Assembly: GCF_021228235.1 (NCBI RefSeq)
Contig: NZ_JAJQRG010000003.1
Coordinates: forward strand, 434,001-498,000
Length of the DNA stretch: 64,000 nt
Direction: 5' to 3'
Origin: Pseudophaeobacter flagellatus
GTDB lineage: Bacteria; Pseudomonadota; Alphaproteobacteria; Rhodobacterales; Rhodobacteraceae
Shown piece by piece: positions 43,059 through 52,325 of this stretch (position 1 is its first letter; each line of letters starts with the position of its first letter). The notes beneath the pieces are model-generated. The model saw nothing but the letters and a program-made list of their open reading frames with translations, did no database searches and was not told the origin of the DNA. Both the position numbers and the translations under genes were made by a program.

Positions 43059-44537
43059 ATGGACCCCAAACCACATTATCAGCTCTTTATCGACGGCGCA
43101 TGGACGGAAGGTTCCGAAGGTCAGGTCATGGTCTCGCAAAACCCCGCTAACGGACGGGACTGGGCCACGTTTGCCTGTGCCTCAAAGGCCGATGTCGCGC
43201 GTGCCATCACAGCTGCGCGCCGTGCGCTGAACGACCCGGCATGGCGCGATATGACCCAGACACAACGTGGCAAACTTCTTTATCGGCTCGCCGAACTGAT
43301 CGAAGAAAACGCCGCCGAAATCGGGCGCATCGAAACAACAGACAGTGGCAAGATTCTTGCGGAAACTGCGAGCCAGTCTGCCTATGTCGGCGATTATTAC
43401 CGTTATTACGCGGGGCTTGCCGATAAGATCGAAGGCGCGGTTCTACCGATCGACAAACCAGACATGCATGTCTTTACACGGCGCGAACCTATCGGCGTTG
43501 TCGCCGCCATCGTGCCGTGGAATGCCCAGATGTTTCTTACAGCAACAAAACTGGGCCCCGCACTGGCCGCCGGCTGCTCGGTGGTGTTGAAAGCCTCGGA
43601 AATTGCCCCCGCGCCGATGCTTGAGTTTGCCCGCCTGATCGAACAGGCTGGATTTCCAGCTGGCGTCGTTTCGGTCATCACAGGAGACGCCGAAAACTGT
43701 GCCATCCCGCTCACATGTCACCCTGATGTCGACCGCATAGCCTTTACCGGCGGGCCGGAAACCGCACGGCACGTCGTGCGAAACTCAGCCGAGAATTTTG
43801 CGGTCACCACGCTGGAACTAGGCGGGAAATCCCCCATTCTGGTCTTTGAAGACGCAGATCTCGACGGCGCGGTCAACGGGCTTATCGCAGGCAATTTCGG
43901 AGCCTCGGGCCAAAGCTGTGTGGCGGGTACGCGGGGCTTGGTGCATCGCTCGGTGTTAGGGGCCGTGGCGGCGAAGATCGAAGAGAAGATGAAGGGCGTC
44001 GTCATCGGCGATCCGCTCGAGCCAACCACCCAAATAGGCCCGCTTTGCACGGCCGAGCAAATCAGCAAGATCGAAGCAACCCTTGCTGCGGCCGTGTCAA
44101 GCGGCGCAACAATCCGCTTTGGTGGCGCGCCGTTGGAACGCCCCGGCAATTACATGGCACCTACGCTTGTTGAATGCGCTGACGCAAACGCCGAAACGCT
44201 TAAGATCGAAATGTTCGGACCTGTTATGTCGCTTCTGCCATTCGACACCGAAGAAGAAGCGATCGCAATCGCCAACAGCACTCCCTTCGGGCTCGGCTCG
44301 GGTGTCTTTACCGAGAATGTCGCACGTGCGCATCGTGTCTCTGCGCGGCTCAAGGCGGGCATCTGTTGGGTCAATACCTACCGTGCGGTGTCGCCCATCG
44401 CGCCCTTCGGAGGCTTTGATCAGTCAGGCTATGGGCGCGAAGCCGGGATGGACGCCATACATGACTACACACGCACCAAAACAACATGGATTAGCACGTC
44501 TGAAACACCAATGGCCAACCCGTTTGTGATGCGTTGA
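43059..44537 (+). CDS. Aldehyde dehydrogenase
   Basis: An NAD(P)-dependent aldehyde dehydrogenase of 492 residues. Motifs: IVPWNAQMFLTATKLGPALAAG, the general-base glutamate in TTLELGGKSPILVFED, the nucleophile cysteine in ASGQSCVAGTR, and EMFGPVMSLLPFDTEEEAI. The ATG at 43059 follows GTGAGGAAC and matches the family start (HYQLFIDGAWTEG). It is the last gene of the operon and probably oxidises an aldehyde released after ring opening and hydrolysis, e.g. a semialdehyde. A terminator follows at 44574. Confidence 0.9.
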   Translation: MDPKPHYQLFIDGAWTEGSEGQVMVSQNPANGRDWATFACASKADVARAITAARRALNDPAWRDMTQTQRGKLLYRLAELIEENAAEIGRIETTDSGKILAETASQSAYVGDYYRYYAGLADKIEGAVLPIDKPDMHVFTRREPIGVVAAIVPWNAQMFLTATKLGPALAAGCSVVLKASEIAPAPMLEFARLIEQAGFPAGVVSVITGDAENCAIPLTCHPDVDRIAFTGGPETARHVVRNSAENFAVTTLELGGKSPILVFEDADLDGAVNGLIAGNFGASGQSCVAGTRGLVHRSVLGAVAAKIEEKMKGVVIGDPLEPTTQIGPLCTAEQISKIEATLAAAVSSGATIRFGGAPLERPGNYMAPTLVECADANAETLKIEMFGPVMSLLPFDTEEEAIAIANSTPFGLGSGVFTENVARAHRVSARLKAGICWVNTYRAVSPIAPFGGFDQSGYGREAGMDAIHDYTRTKTTWISTSETPMANPFVMR

Positions 44538-44573
44538 ATGGAAGCTGAAGCTTTCTTGAGAGCCCCCTAAACC

Positions 44574-44618
44574 AAGAAGCCGACGTTCTGGCATAGTGTG
44601 GCCTATGTCGGCTTCTTT
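44574..44618 (+). terminator. Terminator of the flavin-monooxygenase operon
   Basis: AAGAAGCCGAC (44574-44584) and GTCGGCTTCTT (44607-44617) form an 11-base-pair stem with a 22-base loop and a short T-run. It lies between the operon and the convergent napC gene. Confidence 0.7.
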
Positions 44619-44681
44619 AGTTAGGCATCTGGGTCAAGATCGTTTCCTATCGATGGGAATCACCCGGTACGTGCCTATCCG

Positions 44682-45374
44682 TTACCCGCGGGTCTGCCTT
44701 TCCAACAGGAAGCTCTGGATTTCTTCTACATCGCTTGGGCCGGGTTGCGTTTCACCCAACAGGCCATCCGGAACCGTCCAGCCAGGTTCGACGCCAGTCA
44801 TATCAGGCAATTCATGGGCAATCCCCTTGTGACAGTCGATGCAGGTTCTCTTGCCGGACAGCAGGTATTGCGTATGGATATCAGCCGCGCGCGGTGATTG
44901 ACGACTAAGGTCCATCGCAACTTCGGAATGGCAATTGCGGCATTCCAGACTGTCATTTGCGCCAAGCCGCGCCCATTCGCGCTTGGCCATGACCAGGCGG
45001 TGTTCAAGGAACTTCTGACGCGTGTTGATGGTGCCGAAGATCTTGCCCCAGACCTCTTTCGAGGCCTGCATCTTGCGGGCGATCTTGTCGGTCCATTCAT
45101 GCGGCACATGACAGTCCGGGCATCCCGCTCGCACCCCAGAGCGGTTCGAAAAATGCACCGTGTGCGACAGTTCTTCAAAGACGTTGTTACGCATTTCATG
45201 ACAAGAGATGCAGAATTCTTCGCGGTTGGTATATTCCAACGCGGTGTTGAAACCGCCCCAGAAGATCACGCCGCCAACAAAGCCGCCAAGGGTCAGAAAG
45301 CCGAGGCCAAGCGTGACCGCTGGTGTCCAGAGCACATTCCAGAACCAGCGAAAGGGTTGTAAGATCCAACGCAT
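44682..45374 (-). CDS. napC: Cytochrome c NapC (membrane quinol dehydrogenase, NapC/NirT family)
   Basis: A protein of 230 residues. One N-terminal membrane anchor ([22 protein letters not shown]) holds a periplasmic tetrahaem domain with four CxxCH motifs: CISCHEM, CPDCHVP, CRNCHSE and CIDCHKG. It takes electrons from ubiquinol and passes them to NapB. The ATG at 45374 ([18 protein letters not shown]) matches the family start. It is the last gene of the nap operon, 1 base after napB. Confidence 0.93.
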   Translation of the reverse strand: MRWILQPFRWFWNVLWTPAVTLGLGFLTLGGFVGGVIFWGGFNTALEYTNREEFCISCHEMRNNVFEELSHTVHFSNRSGVRAGCPDCHVPHEWTDKIARKMQASKEVWGKIFGTINTRQKFLEHRLVMAKREWARLGANDSLECRNCHSEVAMDLSRQSPRAADIHTQYLLSGKRTCIDCHKGIAHELPDMTGVEPGWTVPDGLLGETQPGPSDVEEIQSFLLERQTRG

Positions 45375-45375
45375 T

Positions 45376-45834
45376 TCAGTCCCCCCCTGCGGCCGCAGCG
45401 CCGATGTCCGACATGTCGATGAAAGTATTGCCAATCAGCGCGGCGGTATCAGCCTGCGGAACGTGGCATTGGGTACAGAAATAGCGGCGCGGCGAGACAT
45501 CCGCCAGCATCTGGGCTTCCCGCGTCATATAATGGGTGATCGAAATCATCGGTGCGCCCGAACCGAGCGAGTGCTCGCGTTTGTGGCAGGACATGCAGCG
45601 GTTGGCATTGACCGAGAGTTGATAGCCCTCGATCGAATGCGGAATGATCGGCGGCTGTTCTGGGTAGGCGCGCATCTGTCGCACATCATCGGTGACATAG
45701 CGCTCCAGTGGTGCGGCGGGTACCGGCTCCATCGGGTTCGGCGTTGGCCCAGTGAGTTCGGGGACATTCTGCGCGACGACAAAGCTGGCAATCATGCAGG
45801 CTGCGAAGGTGGCGGCAAAGCGGAGCTGTTTCAT
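45376..45834 (-). CDS. napB: Periplasmic nitrate reductase electron transfer subunit (dihaem)
   Basis: A protein of 152 residues with a Sec signal ([17 protein letters not shown]) and two haem-binding motifs, CMSCHKRE and CTQCHVPQ. Typical NapB features are [18 protein letters not shown] and [11 protein letters not shown]. It forms the NapAB complex in the periplasm, passing electrons from NapC to NapA. Its ATG (45834) shares a base with the napA stop (TGATG), so the two are coupled. Confidence 0.93.
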   Translation of the reverse strand: MKQLRFAATFAACMIASFVVAQNVPELTGPTPNPMEPVPAAPLERYVTDDVRQMRAYPEQPPIIPHSIEGYQLSVNANRCMSCHKREHSLGSGAPMISITHYMTREAQMLADVSPRRYFCTQCHVPQADTAALIGNTFIDMSDIGAAAAGGD

Positions 45835-48341
45835 CACACCGCCTCCACGCGCACAGCGCATTTCTTAAAATCAGTCTGTTTCGAAATCGGGTCCGTTGCG
45901 TCCAGTGTCACCTTGTTGATGAGCTGGCTTGCATCGAACCACGGCACAAAGATCACGCCCGGCGGCATTCGGTTCCTGCCCCGTGTTTCAACCCGCGAGC
46001 GGATTTCGCCCCGGCGGGAAATCACCCGGACCTCCATCCCCTGGTTGAGCCCCCTTTCGCGCGCATCAATGGCGTTCATGAAGACCTTGGCACCAGGGAA
46101 AGCCTTGTAGAGTTCCGGCACCCGCATGGTCATGGACCCAGAGTGCCAGTGCTCCAACACCCGCCCCGTGACCAGCCACATGTTGAAATCATCATCGGGG
46201 CTTTCGGCCGGCGGTTCATAGGGGACCGAGAGGATAACCGCCCGGCCATCAGGTTTGCCGTAGAATTCCACATCGCTGCCCGCAGTTACATAGGGATCAT
46301 ATCCTTCGCGGAACCGCCATTTGGTTTCCTTGCCATCGACCACCGGCCAGCGAAGGCCACGCACCTCGTCGCTCTGGTAGGTATCATACGGCGCAAGATC
46401 ATGGCCGTGACCACGCCCAAAGGCGGCATATTCCTCGAACAGGCCTTTCTGGATGTAAAATCCGAAATCGCGGGCTTCGTGGTTGTTGTAATCCTCGCGC
46501 AGTTCTTCCAGAGGATAGGCGTTGACCTGACCATTGGCATAACAGACGTCAAACAGCGTCTTGCCCTTGTATTCAGGATGCGCATCCAGGATTTCTGCCG
46601 GCCAGATCTCGTCGGTGGTGAAACGTTTTGAGAACTCGACCATCTGCCACAGATCAGAGCGCGACTCGCCCGGCGCGTCGACCAGCTGATGCCAGGCATG
46701 GGTCCGGCGTTCGGCATTGCCGTAGACGCCTTCTTTTTCGACCCACATGGCGGCAGGCAAGATGATATCGGCGGCCATGGCTGTCACCGTCGGATAAGCA
46801 TCGGTGACCACGATCATATTGTCGGGATTGCGATAGCCCTGATAAGTTTCGTTCTGGGAATTGGGTGCCGCTTGCAGGTTGTTGTTGCACTGCACCCAGT
46901 AGAAATTCAGCACACCGTCCTTGAGCTTGCGATCCTGCAGCACCGCGTGGAACCCGGGCTTTGTGTTCAGCAACCCATGCGGCAGTTTCCACAGTTCCTC
47001 GGCGTGTTCCACATGCTTGGGATTGGTCACCACCATATCGGCGGGCAATCGGTGCGCAAAGGTGCCGACCTCGCGCGCTGTGCCACAGGCCGAAGGCTGG
47101 CCGGTCAGCGAAAACGGCGAATTGCCCGGCTCAGAGATTTTTCCGGTCAGCAGATGGATATTGTAGACCATCTGATTGGCCCAGACGCCACGAACATGTT
47201 GGTTGAAGCCCATGGTCCAGAGTGACATGACCTTGGTATCCGGATCGGCATAAAGCTCGGCCAGTTCTTCAAGAAAGCCGGGCTCGACACCCGACAGCTC
47301 GCTGACATAGTCGAGCGTATAGGTCGAGACATGTTCCTTGAAGGCCTCAAAATCGCTGTCTTCCATCAGGCCGGGATTGTCCGCCCCGGTGGCGGCGACT
47401 TGCAGTTCGTGTTCCGGGCGCAGCCCATAGCCAATGTCGGTGGCCCCCTTCTTGAAGGTGGTATGCTTGCCGACGAAATCCTCGTTCACCCGACCAGTCT
47501 GGATGATGTAGTTGGCGATGTAGTTCAGGATTGCCAGGTCGGTGCCCGGTTTGAACACCATCGGAATGTCCGCCAGATCCATCGAGCGATGCGTGAAGGT
47601 CGACAACACCGCGCATTTCACGCCCGGGGTGCCCAGACGGCGATCGGCCAGCCGGGTCCACAGGATCGGGTGCATCTCCGCCATATTGGAGCCCCAGAGC
47701 ACAAAGGCATCTGCGTGTTCGAAATCATCATAGCAGCCCATCGGCTCATCAATGCCGAAGGTGCGCATGAAGGCCACCGCCGCCGAGGCCATGCAATGGC
47801 GCGCGTTGGGGTCGAGGTTGTTGGACCGAAAGCCTGCCCGCATCAGTTTGGTCGCGGCATAGCCTTCAAGCACCGTCCATTGACCGGACCCAAACATACC
47901 GATGCTTTCCGGGCCCTTTTCCTTCAGGACTGTCTTGACCCGATCGGCCATGACGTCAAAGGCCTCGTCCCAGCTGACCGGTTCAAATTCGCCCTCTTTA
48001 TCGAAGACGCCGTTTGTTTTGCGCATCAGCGGCGTGGTCAGCCGGTCTTCGCCATACATGATCTTGGAGAGGAAATAGCCCTTCACGCAGTTCAGGCCGC
48101 GATTGACCTCATGCTGCATGTCGCCATGGGTGGCGACGACCTTGCCCTCCTTGACGCCAACCATGACACCACAACCGGTGCCGCAGAACCGGCAGGGCGC
48201 CTTTGACCACTTGATCTTCAGGGCCTCAACGCCGCCGGGGACGGGCTGCGCCAGCGCCTCCTGCGGGATACCGGCGGCAGATGCGGCCAGTGCGGCGGCC
48301 TGGGCTTTCAAAAGCTGGCGTCGGGTCACGTCGAGTGGCAT
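45834..48341 (-). CDS. napA: Periplasmic nitrate reductase, catalytic subunit
   Basis: A molybdopterin enzyme of 835 residues. The N-terminus is a Tat signal ([20 protein letters not shown]). The [4Fe-4S] cluster ligands are [13 protein letters not shown] and [10 protein letters not shown]. Molybdenum ligation is expected from the cysteine in [13 protein letters not shown]. The C-terminal domain ([16 protein letters not shown]) completes the fold. It reduces nitrate to nitrite in the periplasm, usually to dispose of excess reductant or to begin denitrification. The start overlaps napD, its dedicated chaperone. Confidence 0.96.
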   Translation of the reverse strand: MPLDVTRRQLLKAQAAALAASAAGIPQEALAQPVPGGVEALKIKWSKAPCRFCGTGCGVMVGVKEGKVVATHGDMQHEVNRGLNCVKGYFLSKIMYGEDRLTTPLMRKTNGVFDKEGEFEPVSWDEAFDVMADRVKTVLKEKGPESIGMFGSGQWTVLEGYAATKLMRAGFRSNNLDPNARHCMASAAVAFMRTFGIDEPMGCYDDFEHADAFVLWGSNMAEMHPILWTRLADRRLGTPGVKCAVLSTFTHRSMDLADIPMVFKPGTDLAILNYIANYIIQTGRVNEDFVGKHTTFKKGATDIGYGLRPEHELQVAATGADNPGLMEDSDFEAFKEHVSTYTLDYVSELSGVEPGFLEELAELYADPDTKVMSLWTMGFNQHVRGVWANQMVYNIHLLTGKISEPGNSPFSLTGQPSACGTAREVGTFAHRLPADMVVTNPKHVEHAEELWKLPHGLLNTKPGFHAVLQDRKLKDGVLNFYWVQCNNNLQAAPNSQNETYQGYRNPDNMIVVTDAYPTVTAMAADIILPAAMWVEKEGVYGNAERRTHAWHQLVDAPGESRSDLWQMVEFSKRFTTDEIWPAEILDAHPEYKGKTLFDVCYANGQVNAYPLEELREDYNNHEARDFGFYIQKGLFEEYAAFGRGHGHDLAPYDTYQSDEVRGLRWPVVDGKETKWRFREGYDPYVTAGSDVEFYGKPDGRAVILSVPYEPPAESPDDDFNMWLVTGRVLEHWHSGSMTMRVPELYKAFPGAKVFMNAIDARERGLNQGMEVRVISRRGEIRSRVETRGRNRMPPGVIFVPWFDASQLINKVTLDATDPISKQTDFKKCAVRVEAV

Positions 48342-48616
48342 GTGGGATCCTCCATATGGGCGGGCATATCGTCGGGGTCTTCGGCATGTTCAAAAACCAT
48401 ATTTGCCACCAGAACACCGGGCATCAGGTTGATCTTGGTCAGTCGGTCGCCCAGCTGGCCTGTACTGAACCCCTCAATGGTGATGATCAGACGCGTGGCA
48501 TCCTCGCCATGCACCTCGACCCCGTCGAGAGCCTCTATTAGGGCACGTACCGTTTCTTTTGCATCTGGCGTGACACTCACCACTGCGGATGACACGTGCC
48601 AGCGATTCCTAGGCAT
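48326..48616 (-). CDS. napD: NapD chaperone for NapA
   Basis: A small cytoplasmic protein of 96 residues: [18 protein letters not shown], then [18 protein letters not shown], matching the NapD ferredoxin-like fold. It binds the NapA twin-arginine signal peptide to delay export until the cofactor is inserted. Its 3' end overlaps napA by 16 bases and its 5' end overlaps napF by 8 bases, so all three are tightly coupled. Confidence 0.88.
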   Translation of the reverse strand: MPRNRWHVSSAVVSVTPDAKETVRALIEALDGVEVHGEDATRLIITIEGFSTGQLGDRLTKINLMPGVLVANMVFEHAEDPDDMPAHMEDPTCHST

Positions 48617-49112
48617 AATTCAGGTCCTTCCTTACCGCGTCGATTGCACCAGCGGGGCAAACAGATGAGCAGGCCGCGCAGCCTGTACAGGCCGCAGCAT
48701 CCAGCAGCGGCAGGAAAGGGGCGCCGACCCTCGGTTTTATTGAAATCGCCTCTTCGGGGCAGGCATCGCGGCAGGTCATGCAGGATATTCCTGCCTCCAC
48801 AAAACAGCGCGCCGAGATTTCCATCACATGGCCCATCTCATGCGCCATGGGGGCATCATCGGCAAAGACAGTCTCGGGGCAGGATTCGGCGCATCTACCG
48901 CAAAAGGTGCATTCGCCCGCCTCGGGGTTGAGCATCACGCCATCTGGGGCAAGCCGCAGGATGGTTTCGGGGCAGCTATCAACGCAGGCCCCACATCGCG
49001 TACACCCCTTCAGTGTCAGTTCGGAAACGCCCGGTGGTCGCGCCAAAAAGGGTCGCGCCTGGGTGCTGCCTTTCAGCAGGTCGCGCCGGGATATACGCCC
49101 CTTTGCGGACAT
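48609..49112 (-). CDS. napF: Ferredoxin-type protein NapF
   Basis: A protein of 167 residues with four [4Fe-4S] cysteine clusters: CTRCGACVDSCPE, CTFCGRCAESCPE, CMTCRDACPEEA and CTGCAACSSVCPAGA. The N-terminus carries an RISRRDLLKG stretch that resembles a twin-arginine motif, but NapF is known to act in the cytoplasm, in iron-sulfur maturation of NapA. The ATG at 49112 (MSAKGRISRRDLLKG) is preferred over the longer frame. Confidence 0.9.
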   Translation of the reverse strand: MSAKGRISRRDLLKGSTQARPFLARPPGVSELTLKGCTRCGACVDSCPETILRLAPDGVMLNPEAGECTFCGRCAESCPETVFADDAPMAHEMGHVMEISARCFVEAGISCMTCRDACPEEAISIKPRVGAPFLPLLDAAACTGCAACSSVCPAGAIDAVRKDLNYA

Positions 49113-49116
49113 CCGG

Positions 49117-49308
49117 TCAGTATCCTGGCGGGCCAGGTGGCCCCGCAATCAACTGGAACATCCATACGAGAAACCCGTATCCCCCGACGACTCCGACGGC
49201 CACAAGAGGCCAGACGCCGAACGCCAAAAACAAGAAATGTGTTAACTCTTTGCGTCGTCCCGCCCCGCCTGATTGCGGGTTGGGATCAGTGGCTTGTCCA
49301 TCAAACAA
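49117..49308 (-). CDS. napE: NapE, small membrane protein
   Basis: A protein of 63 residues with one membrane segment (LFLAFGVWPLVAVGVVGGYGFLVWMF), preceded by a basic RRKELTHF motif typical of NapE. It begins the nap operon, as in Rhodobacter and Paracoccus (napEFDABC or napKEFDABC). Its precise role is not known. It ends 4 bases before napF. Confidence 0.85.
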   Translation of the reverse strand: MFDGQATDPNPQSGGAGRRKELTHFLFLAFGVWPLVAVGVVGGYGFLVWMFQLIAGPPGPPGY

Positions 49309-49340
49309 TGCTGCCTCCCCCGCCCCTAAAAGAGCGGTAA

Positions 49341-49367
49341 CTCAATCACAATCTAGTACAGATTGAG
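49341..49367. promoter_or_regulatory. Nested inverted repeat upstream of napE
   Basis: CTCAATC (49341-49347) pairs with GATTGAG (49361-49367); inside this, AATCT (49350-49354) and AGATT (49360-49364) form a second dyad around AGTAC. The dyad starts 33 bases upstream of the napE start. It is a candidate regulator-binding site; it does not match the FNR/NnrR consensus TTGAT-N4-ATCAA. Confidence 0.5.
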
Positions 49368-49592
49368 CCTAGAACACTGCATGGACAACATCAAGCGTAC
49401 CGATTGCCGAGGCCGTGTTTTTTCATCTCTTAGGATAAAAACAGGGCGGAAAAACCGTCAAAATTTCAGTGCAAGTATTTGTTTTAAATTAATTTTTAAT
49501 AACCCCCGGTGCGGCGTCAGGTGCCATTGCCGCGCAATTCTCTGAGACTTCTCCCTCTGCGTTGCGCAGTTTGCCTACCGCTTGTTACGCAT

Positions 49593-49625
49593 GAAAAAGG
49601 CCGGGTTGCCCCGGCCCTTTTTTGA
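49593..49625. terminator. Terminator after the methyltransferase gene
   Basis: GGCCGGG and CCCGGCC arms around TTGC, flanked by AAAAA on one side and TTTTTT on the other, so it can stop transcripts in both directions. It lies about 45 bases beyond the 3' end of the leftward methyltransferase gene. Confidence 0.85.
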
Positions 49626-49668
49626 CATGTCTTAGGTCTGGCGATGGGGCATGCCACCGCCGCCAGGC

Positions 49669-50733
49669 TTAGCCACGGCGCCGACGTCCGCCGCCGCTGC
49701 GGCCGCCACGACCGCGACCTTCTTCTCCGGCCTTTGCCGGGACTTTGTTGAACTTGATCCACTCGCCGCCATGCGGGTCATTGTTGGTCAGGAAGTTGGC
49801 GGCGCGGATGGCTTCCATTTCCTTGCCGGCGCGCGGCTGCATCGAGCCCAGGCCAAACATGGTCACGAAGGTTTCATCATCCATGTCCTCGGGCAAAATG
49901 ATCCCGGACGCGGCCACTTCTTCCTTTTTGGCGGCCAGCGCTTTTTGCGTCACTGGCAGGCCAACGGGGTTCATGATCGCCGAAGTCATCCCGGCCCCCA
50001 TTGCCATGGGCAAGAACGCATTGTTGATGCCGTGGCGGTTTGGCAGGCCAAACGAGATATTGGACGCGCCGCAGGTGGTGTTAACGCCAAGCTCTTCACG
50101 CAGGCGACGGACCAGGGCAAAAACCTGCAACCCGGCAGTGCCCATTGCGCCAACCGGCATCACCAGCGGGTCGACGACAATGTCATGGGCTGGAATGCCA
50201 AAATCGGCAGCGCGCTGTACGATCTTTTTTGCCACTTCAAAACGCACGTTCGGATCTTCGGAAATGCCGGTGTCATCATTGGAGATCGCCACAACGGGCA
50301 CATTGTATTTCTTGACCAGCGGCAGGATCTCTTCCAGCCGCTCTTCCTCGCCGGTGACCGAATTCAGCAAGGGCCGCCCTTCGCAGATTTCCAGCCCGGC
50401 CTCTAGCGCGCCGGGAACCGAGGAATCGATACAGAGTGGCACATCGACGAGTCCCTGAACCAGCTCAACGATCTTTCGCATCAGCGGCGGTTCTGTCTCG
50501 TTGGGGTTGGGGTTGGAGTTGTAGACCACCCCGGCATTGATATCGAGCACAGTAGCGCCAGCCAACACCTGCGCGACCGCATCTTTTTCAACGGTGGAAA
50601 AATCGCCGGCTTCCAGCTCGGCGGCCAGTTTCTTGCGCCCTGTTGGGTTGATCCGCTCTCCGATAACGCAGAATGGCTCATCAAATCCCATGACAGCGGT
50701 TTTTGTTTTTGATTCAATAACTGTACGGGTCAT
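49669..50733 (-). CDS. Methyltetrahydrofolate-corrinoid methyltransferase (pterin-binding domain protein)
   Basis: A protein of 354 residues. Residues 18-290 form a pterin-binding TIM barrel like the second domain of MetH: FCVIGERINPTGRKKLAAEL, VLDINAGV, PLCIDSSVPGALEAGL, and NTTCGASNISFGLPNR. It transfers a methyl group from 5-methyltetrahydrofolate to a corrinoid. The last 20 residues are an unusual Arg/Gly-rich tail (GRGRGGRSGGGRRRRG). Together with the MetF-like gene 3 bases upstream it probably is the folate part of the split methionine synthase known from Rhodobacterales, whose corrinoid- and homocysteine-binding parts are encoded elsewhere. Confidence 0.85.
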   Translation of the reverse strand: MTRTVIESKTKTAVMGFDEPFCVIGERINPTGRKKLAAELEAGDFSTVEKDAVAQVLAGATVLDINAGVVYNSNPNPNETEPPLMRKIVELVQGLVDVPLCIDSSVPGALEAGLEICEGRPLLNSVTGEEERLEEILPLVKKYNVPVVAISNDDTGISEDPNVRFEVAKKIVQRAADFGIPAHDIVVDPLVMPVGAMGTAGLQVFALVRRLREELGVNTTCGASNISFGLPNRHGINNAFLPMAMGAGMTSAIMNPVGLPVTQKALAAKKEEVAASGIILPEDMDDETFVTMFGLGSMQPRAGKEMEAIRAANFLTNNDPHGGEWIKFNKVPAKAGEEGRGRGGRSGGGRRRRG

Positions 50734-50736
50734 TGT

Positions 50737-51669
50737 TTATCCTTGAGAGTTAGCAGGCTGCGCCGCGGCGCCACCATTGTTGATCGCCCAATTGGCATTG
50801 GTCTTGATGCCGCCCAGCGGGAAGAAGTGAACATGCGAGATGTTAAAGTCGGGATTGGCCGCCTTATGGGCTGCCAATTCGGTCAGCACATCCGTGGGCT
50901 CATAGGGCAGCAGGAGTTTCGACACATCCATCGCCCGCTTTTGGAGCACTTTCAGCGAGGGACCAACACCGCAGGCAATGGCAAATTTGATCAAGGTCTG
51001 CAGTTTGGCCGGCCCGGCGATGCCAATATGGATTGGAATATCAATGCCGGCCTCTTTCAGACCGTCTGCCCAGGCGATGATCGGCTTGGCCTCAAAGGCG
51101 AACTGGGTGGCCAGTGCCATCTTGGCCTCGGTGCGTTCAGAAAATTTCTGCTTCCACTGAAGCGCTTCGTCGATGTTCTTGGTCGAACCATCGGGGTCGA
51201 TATCACGGTTGCCTTCGGGGTGGCCTGCCACATGAAGGTTTTCAAAGCCAGCCTTGTCGAACAGCCCGGTTTCCAGCAATTGCATCGAAGAATGGAAATC
51301 ACCATAGGGTTGGGCGACACCGCCGGCCAGCAAGAGCGCCTGTTTCACATCGGCTTCGCCCTGATAACGTGCAATCCAGTCCGCGAGTGTCGCCTCATCT
51401 TTGATGATGCGGGCGGGGAAATGCGGCATCACCGGATAGCCTTCGGCATTCAGGCGCTTGGCGGTTTCGACCATTTCCTCGATCGGGGTGCCCTCGATGT
51501 GGGCGATGTAGACGCGGGTGCCTGCGGGCAGCAGGTCAGCAAAGCTGTCCACCTTGGCGGCCGTGCGCGGCATCACCTCGATCGAATAGCCCTGCAGCAG
51601 GGCCTCGACCTGTGGGTTTACGGGTTGCAGCGACTTTGCGTCACGCTTTTTGAAATTCAACAAAGCCAT
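50737..51669 (-). CDS. Methylenetetrahydrofolate reductase (MetF-like)
   Basis: A protein of 310 residues of the MTHFR family: YSIEVMPRTAAKVDSFADLLPAG near the N-terminus, VMPHFPARII, LLLAGGVAQPYGDFHSS, FENLHVAGHPEGN, and HIGIAGPAKLQTLIKF. It would reduce 5,10-methylene- to 5-methyltetrahydrofolate, feeding the methyltransferase encoded 3 bases downstream. Members of this subgroup in Rhodobacterales differ from classical MetF and may act in oxidative direction during DMSP or methyl-group catabolism. The ATG at 51669 (MALLNFKKRDAKSL) is chosen over a longer frame. Confidence 0.82.
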   Translation of the reverse strand: MALLNFKKRDAKSLQPVNPQVEALLQGYSIEVMPRTAAKVDSFADLLPAGTRVYIAHIEGTPIEEMVETAKRLNAEGYPVMPHFPARIIKDEATLADWIARYQGEADVKQALLLAGGVAQPYGDFHSSMQLLETGLFDKAGFENLHVAGHPEGNRDIDPDGSTKNIDEALQWKQKFSERTEAKMALATQFAFEAKPIIAWADGLKEAGIDIPIHIGIAGPAKLQTLIKFAIACGVGPSLKVLQKRAMDVSKLLLPYEPTDVLTELAAHKAANPDFNISHVHFFPLGGIKTNANWAINNGGAAAQPANSQG

Positions 51670-51695
51670 CACGGCCTCCCATAGTGGTGTCAGGC

Positions 51696-51992
51696 TCACG
51701 CCCATCCGTCGTTTGCGATCAGGGTTTTCAAGCGCTCCTGATCGTATTCCGCTTCCAGACGTTTGGCCTCGGCTTCGGCAACCTCTGCTGCCTCACCTTC
51801 TACCACATAGGGGGCCGCTTTGCGCCACTCTGCCAGATAGGCATCGCTGTCTTTGGCGTTGACCTTCATTGCGGCCCGGTCGATCGCCTGTTCAAAGCGT
51901 TCTTCCAATTGCCGTTTTGAGCCGCGGCGCCCTTTGCCTGCGATGACCTGCGCGGGGATATCGCGCCAATATACGATCGTAATATCCACCAT
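51696..51992 (-). CDS. Small protein of the virulence-factor (PF13769-like) family
   Basis: A protein of 98 residues: ITIVYWRDIPAQVIAGKGRRGSKRQLEERFEQAIDRAA, then an acidic helical C-terminus (EGEAAEVAEAEAKRLEAEYD). The RDIPAQV and KR-x-L-x-x-RF pattern is typical of a conserved family labelled virulence factor, which in Rhodobacterales is always next to the MetF-like and pterin methyltransferase genes. It is first of the three-gene operon, 26 bases ahead. By association it is likely a subunit or assembly factor in this one-carbon system; no activity is known. Confidence 0.72.
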   Translation of the reverse strand: MVDITIVYWRDIPAQVIAGKGRRGSKRQLEERFEQAIDRAAMKVNAKDSDAYLAEWRKAAPYVVEGEAAEVAEAEAKRLEAEYDQERLKTLIANDGWA

Positions 51993-52325
51993 GGCCTGTC
52001 CTCCTAAGACGTCTTCACTTGCCTGCTTTTAGTGCGTCCCGCGACAGCGCGTACGCCGGATTTCGACATCACTGGGAGTTGGAGCGACGTTTTCACCTGT
52101 GTCGTGAATACAAAACCGGCACCATTCTGGCCACAGTTGAGCATGCCCAAAATTTTCATCAAGCTTATGAGTTCGTTGCAAGGCTGCGCCGTCTCCACAT
52201 GGGCTGTTTGGCGCAAACACAGCTGTGGCGCCTAATTCTCCGGCGCTCTGGACACCGGATCCCCTTGCGCCGCTGGGCTGCGCTCCATAGTCTAGGGGCA
52301 ACACGATAATCGGAGGGCGTGAATC
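51993..52325. other. 333-base divergent intergenic region
   Basis: Separates the leftward one-carbon operon from the rightward ppx/gppA gene. Short frames run through it in both directions but lack family features. I looked for SAM-, SAH- and cobalamin-type riboswitch patterns and found nothing convincing. Confidence 0.4.

Noticed and set aside
51993-52100. SAM- or SAH-type riboswitch upstream of the one-carbon operon
   Set aside because: A CACTAAAAGC stretch recalls part of SAM-II, but the other conserved bases and the pseudoknot arms are not present.
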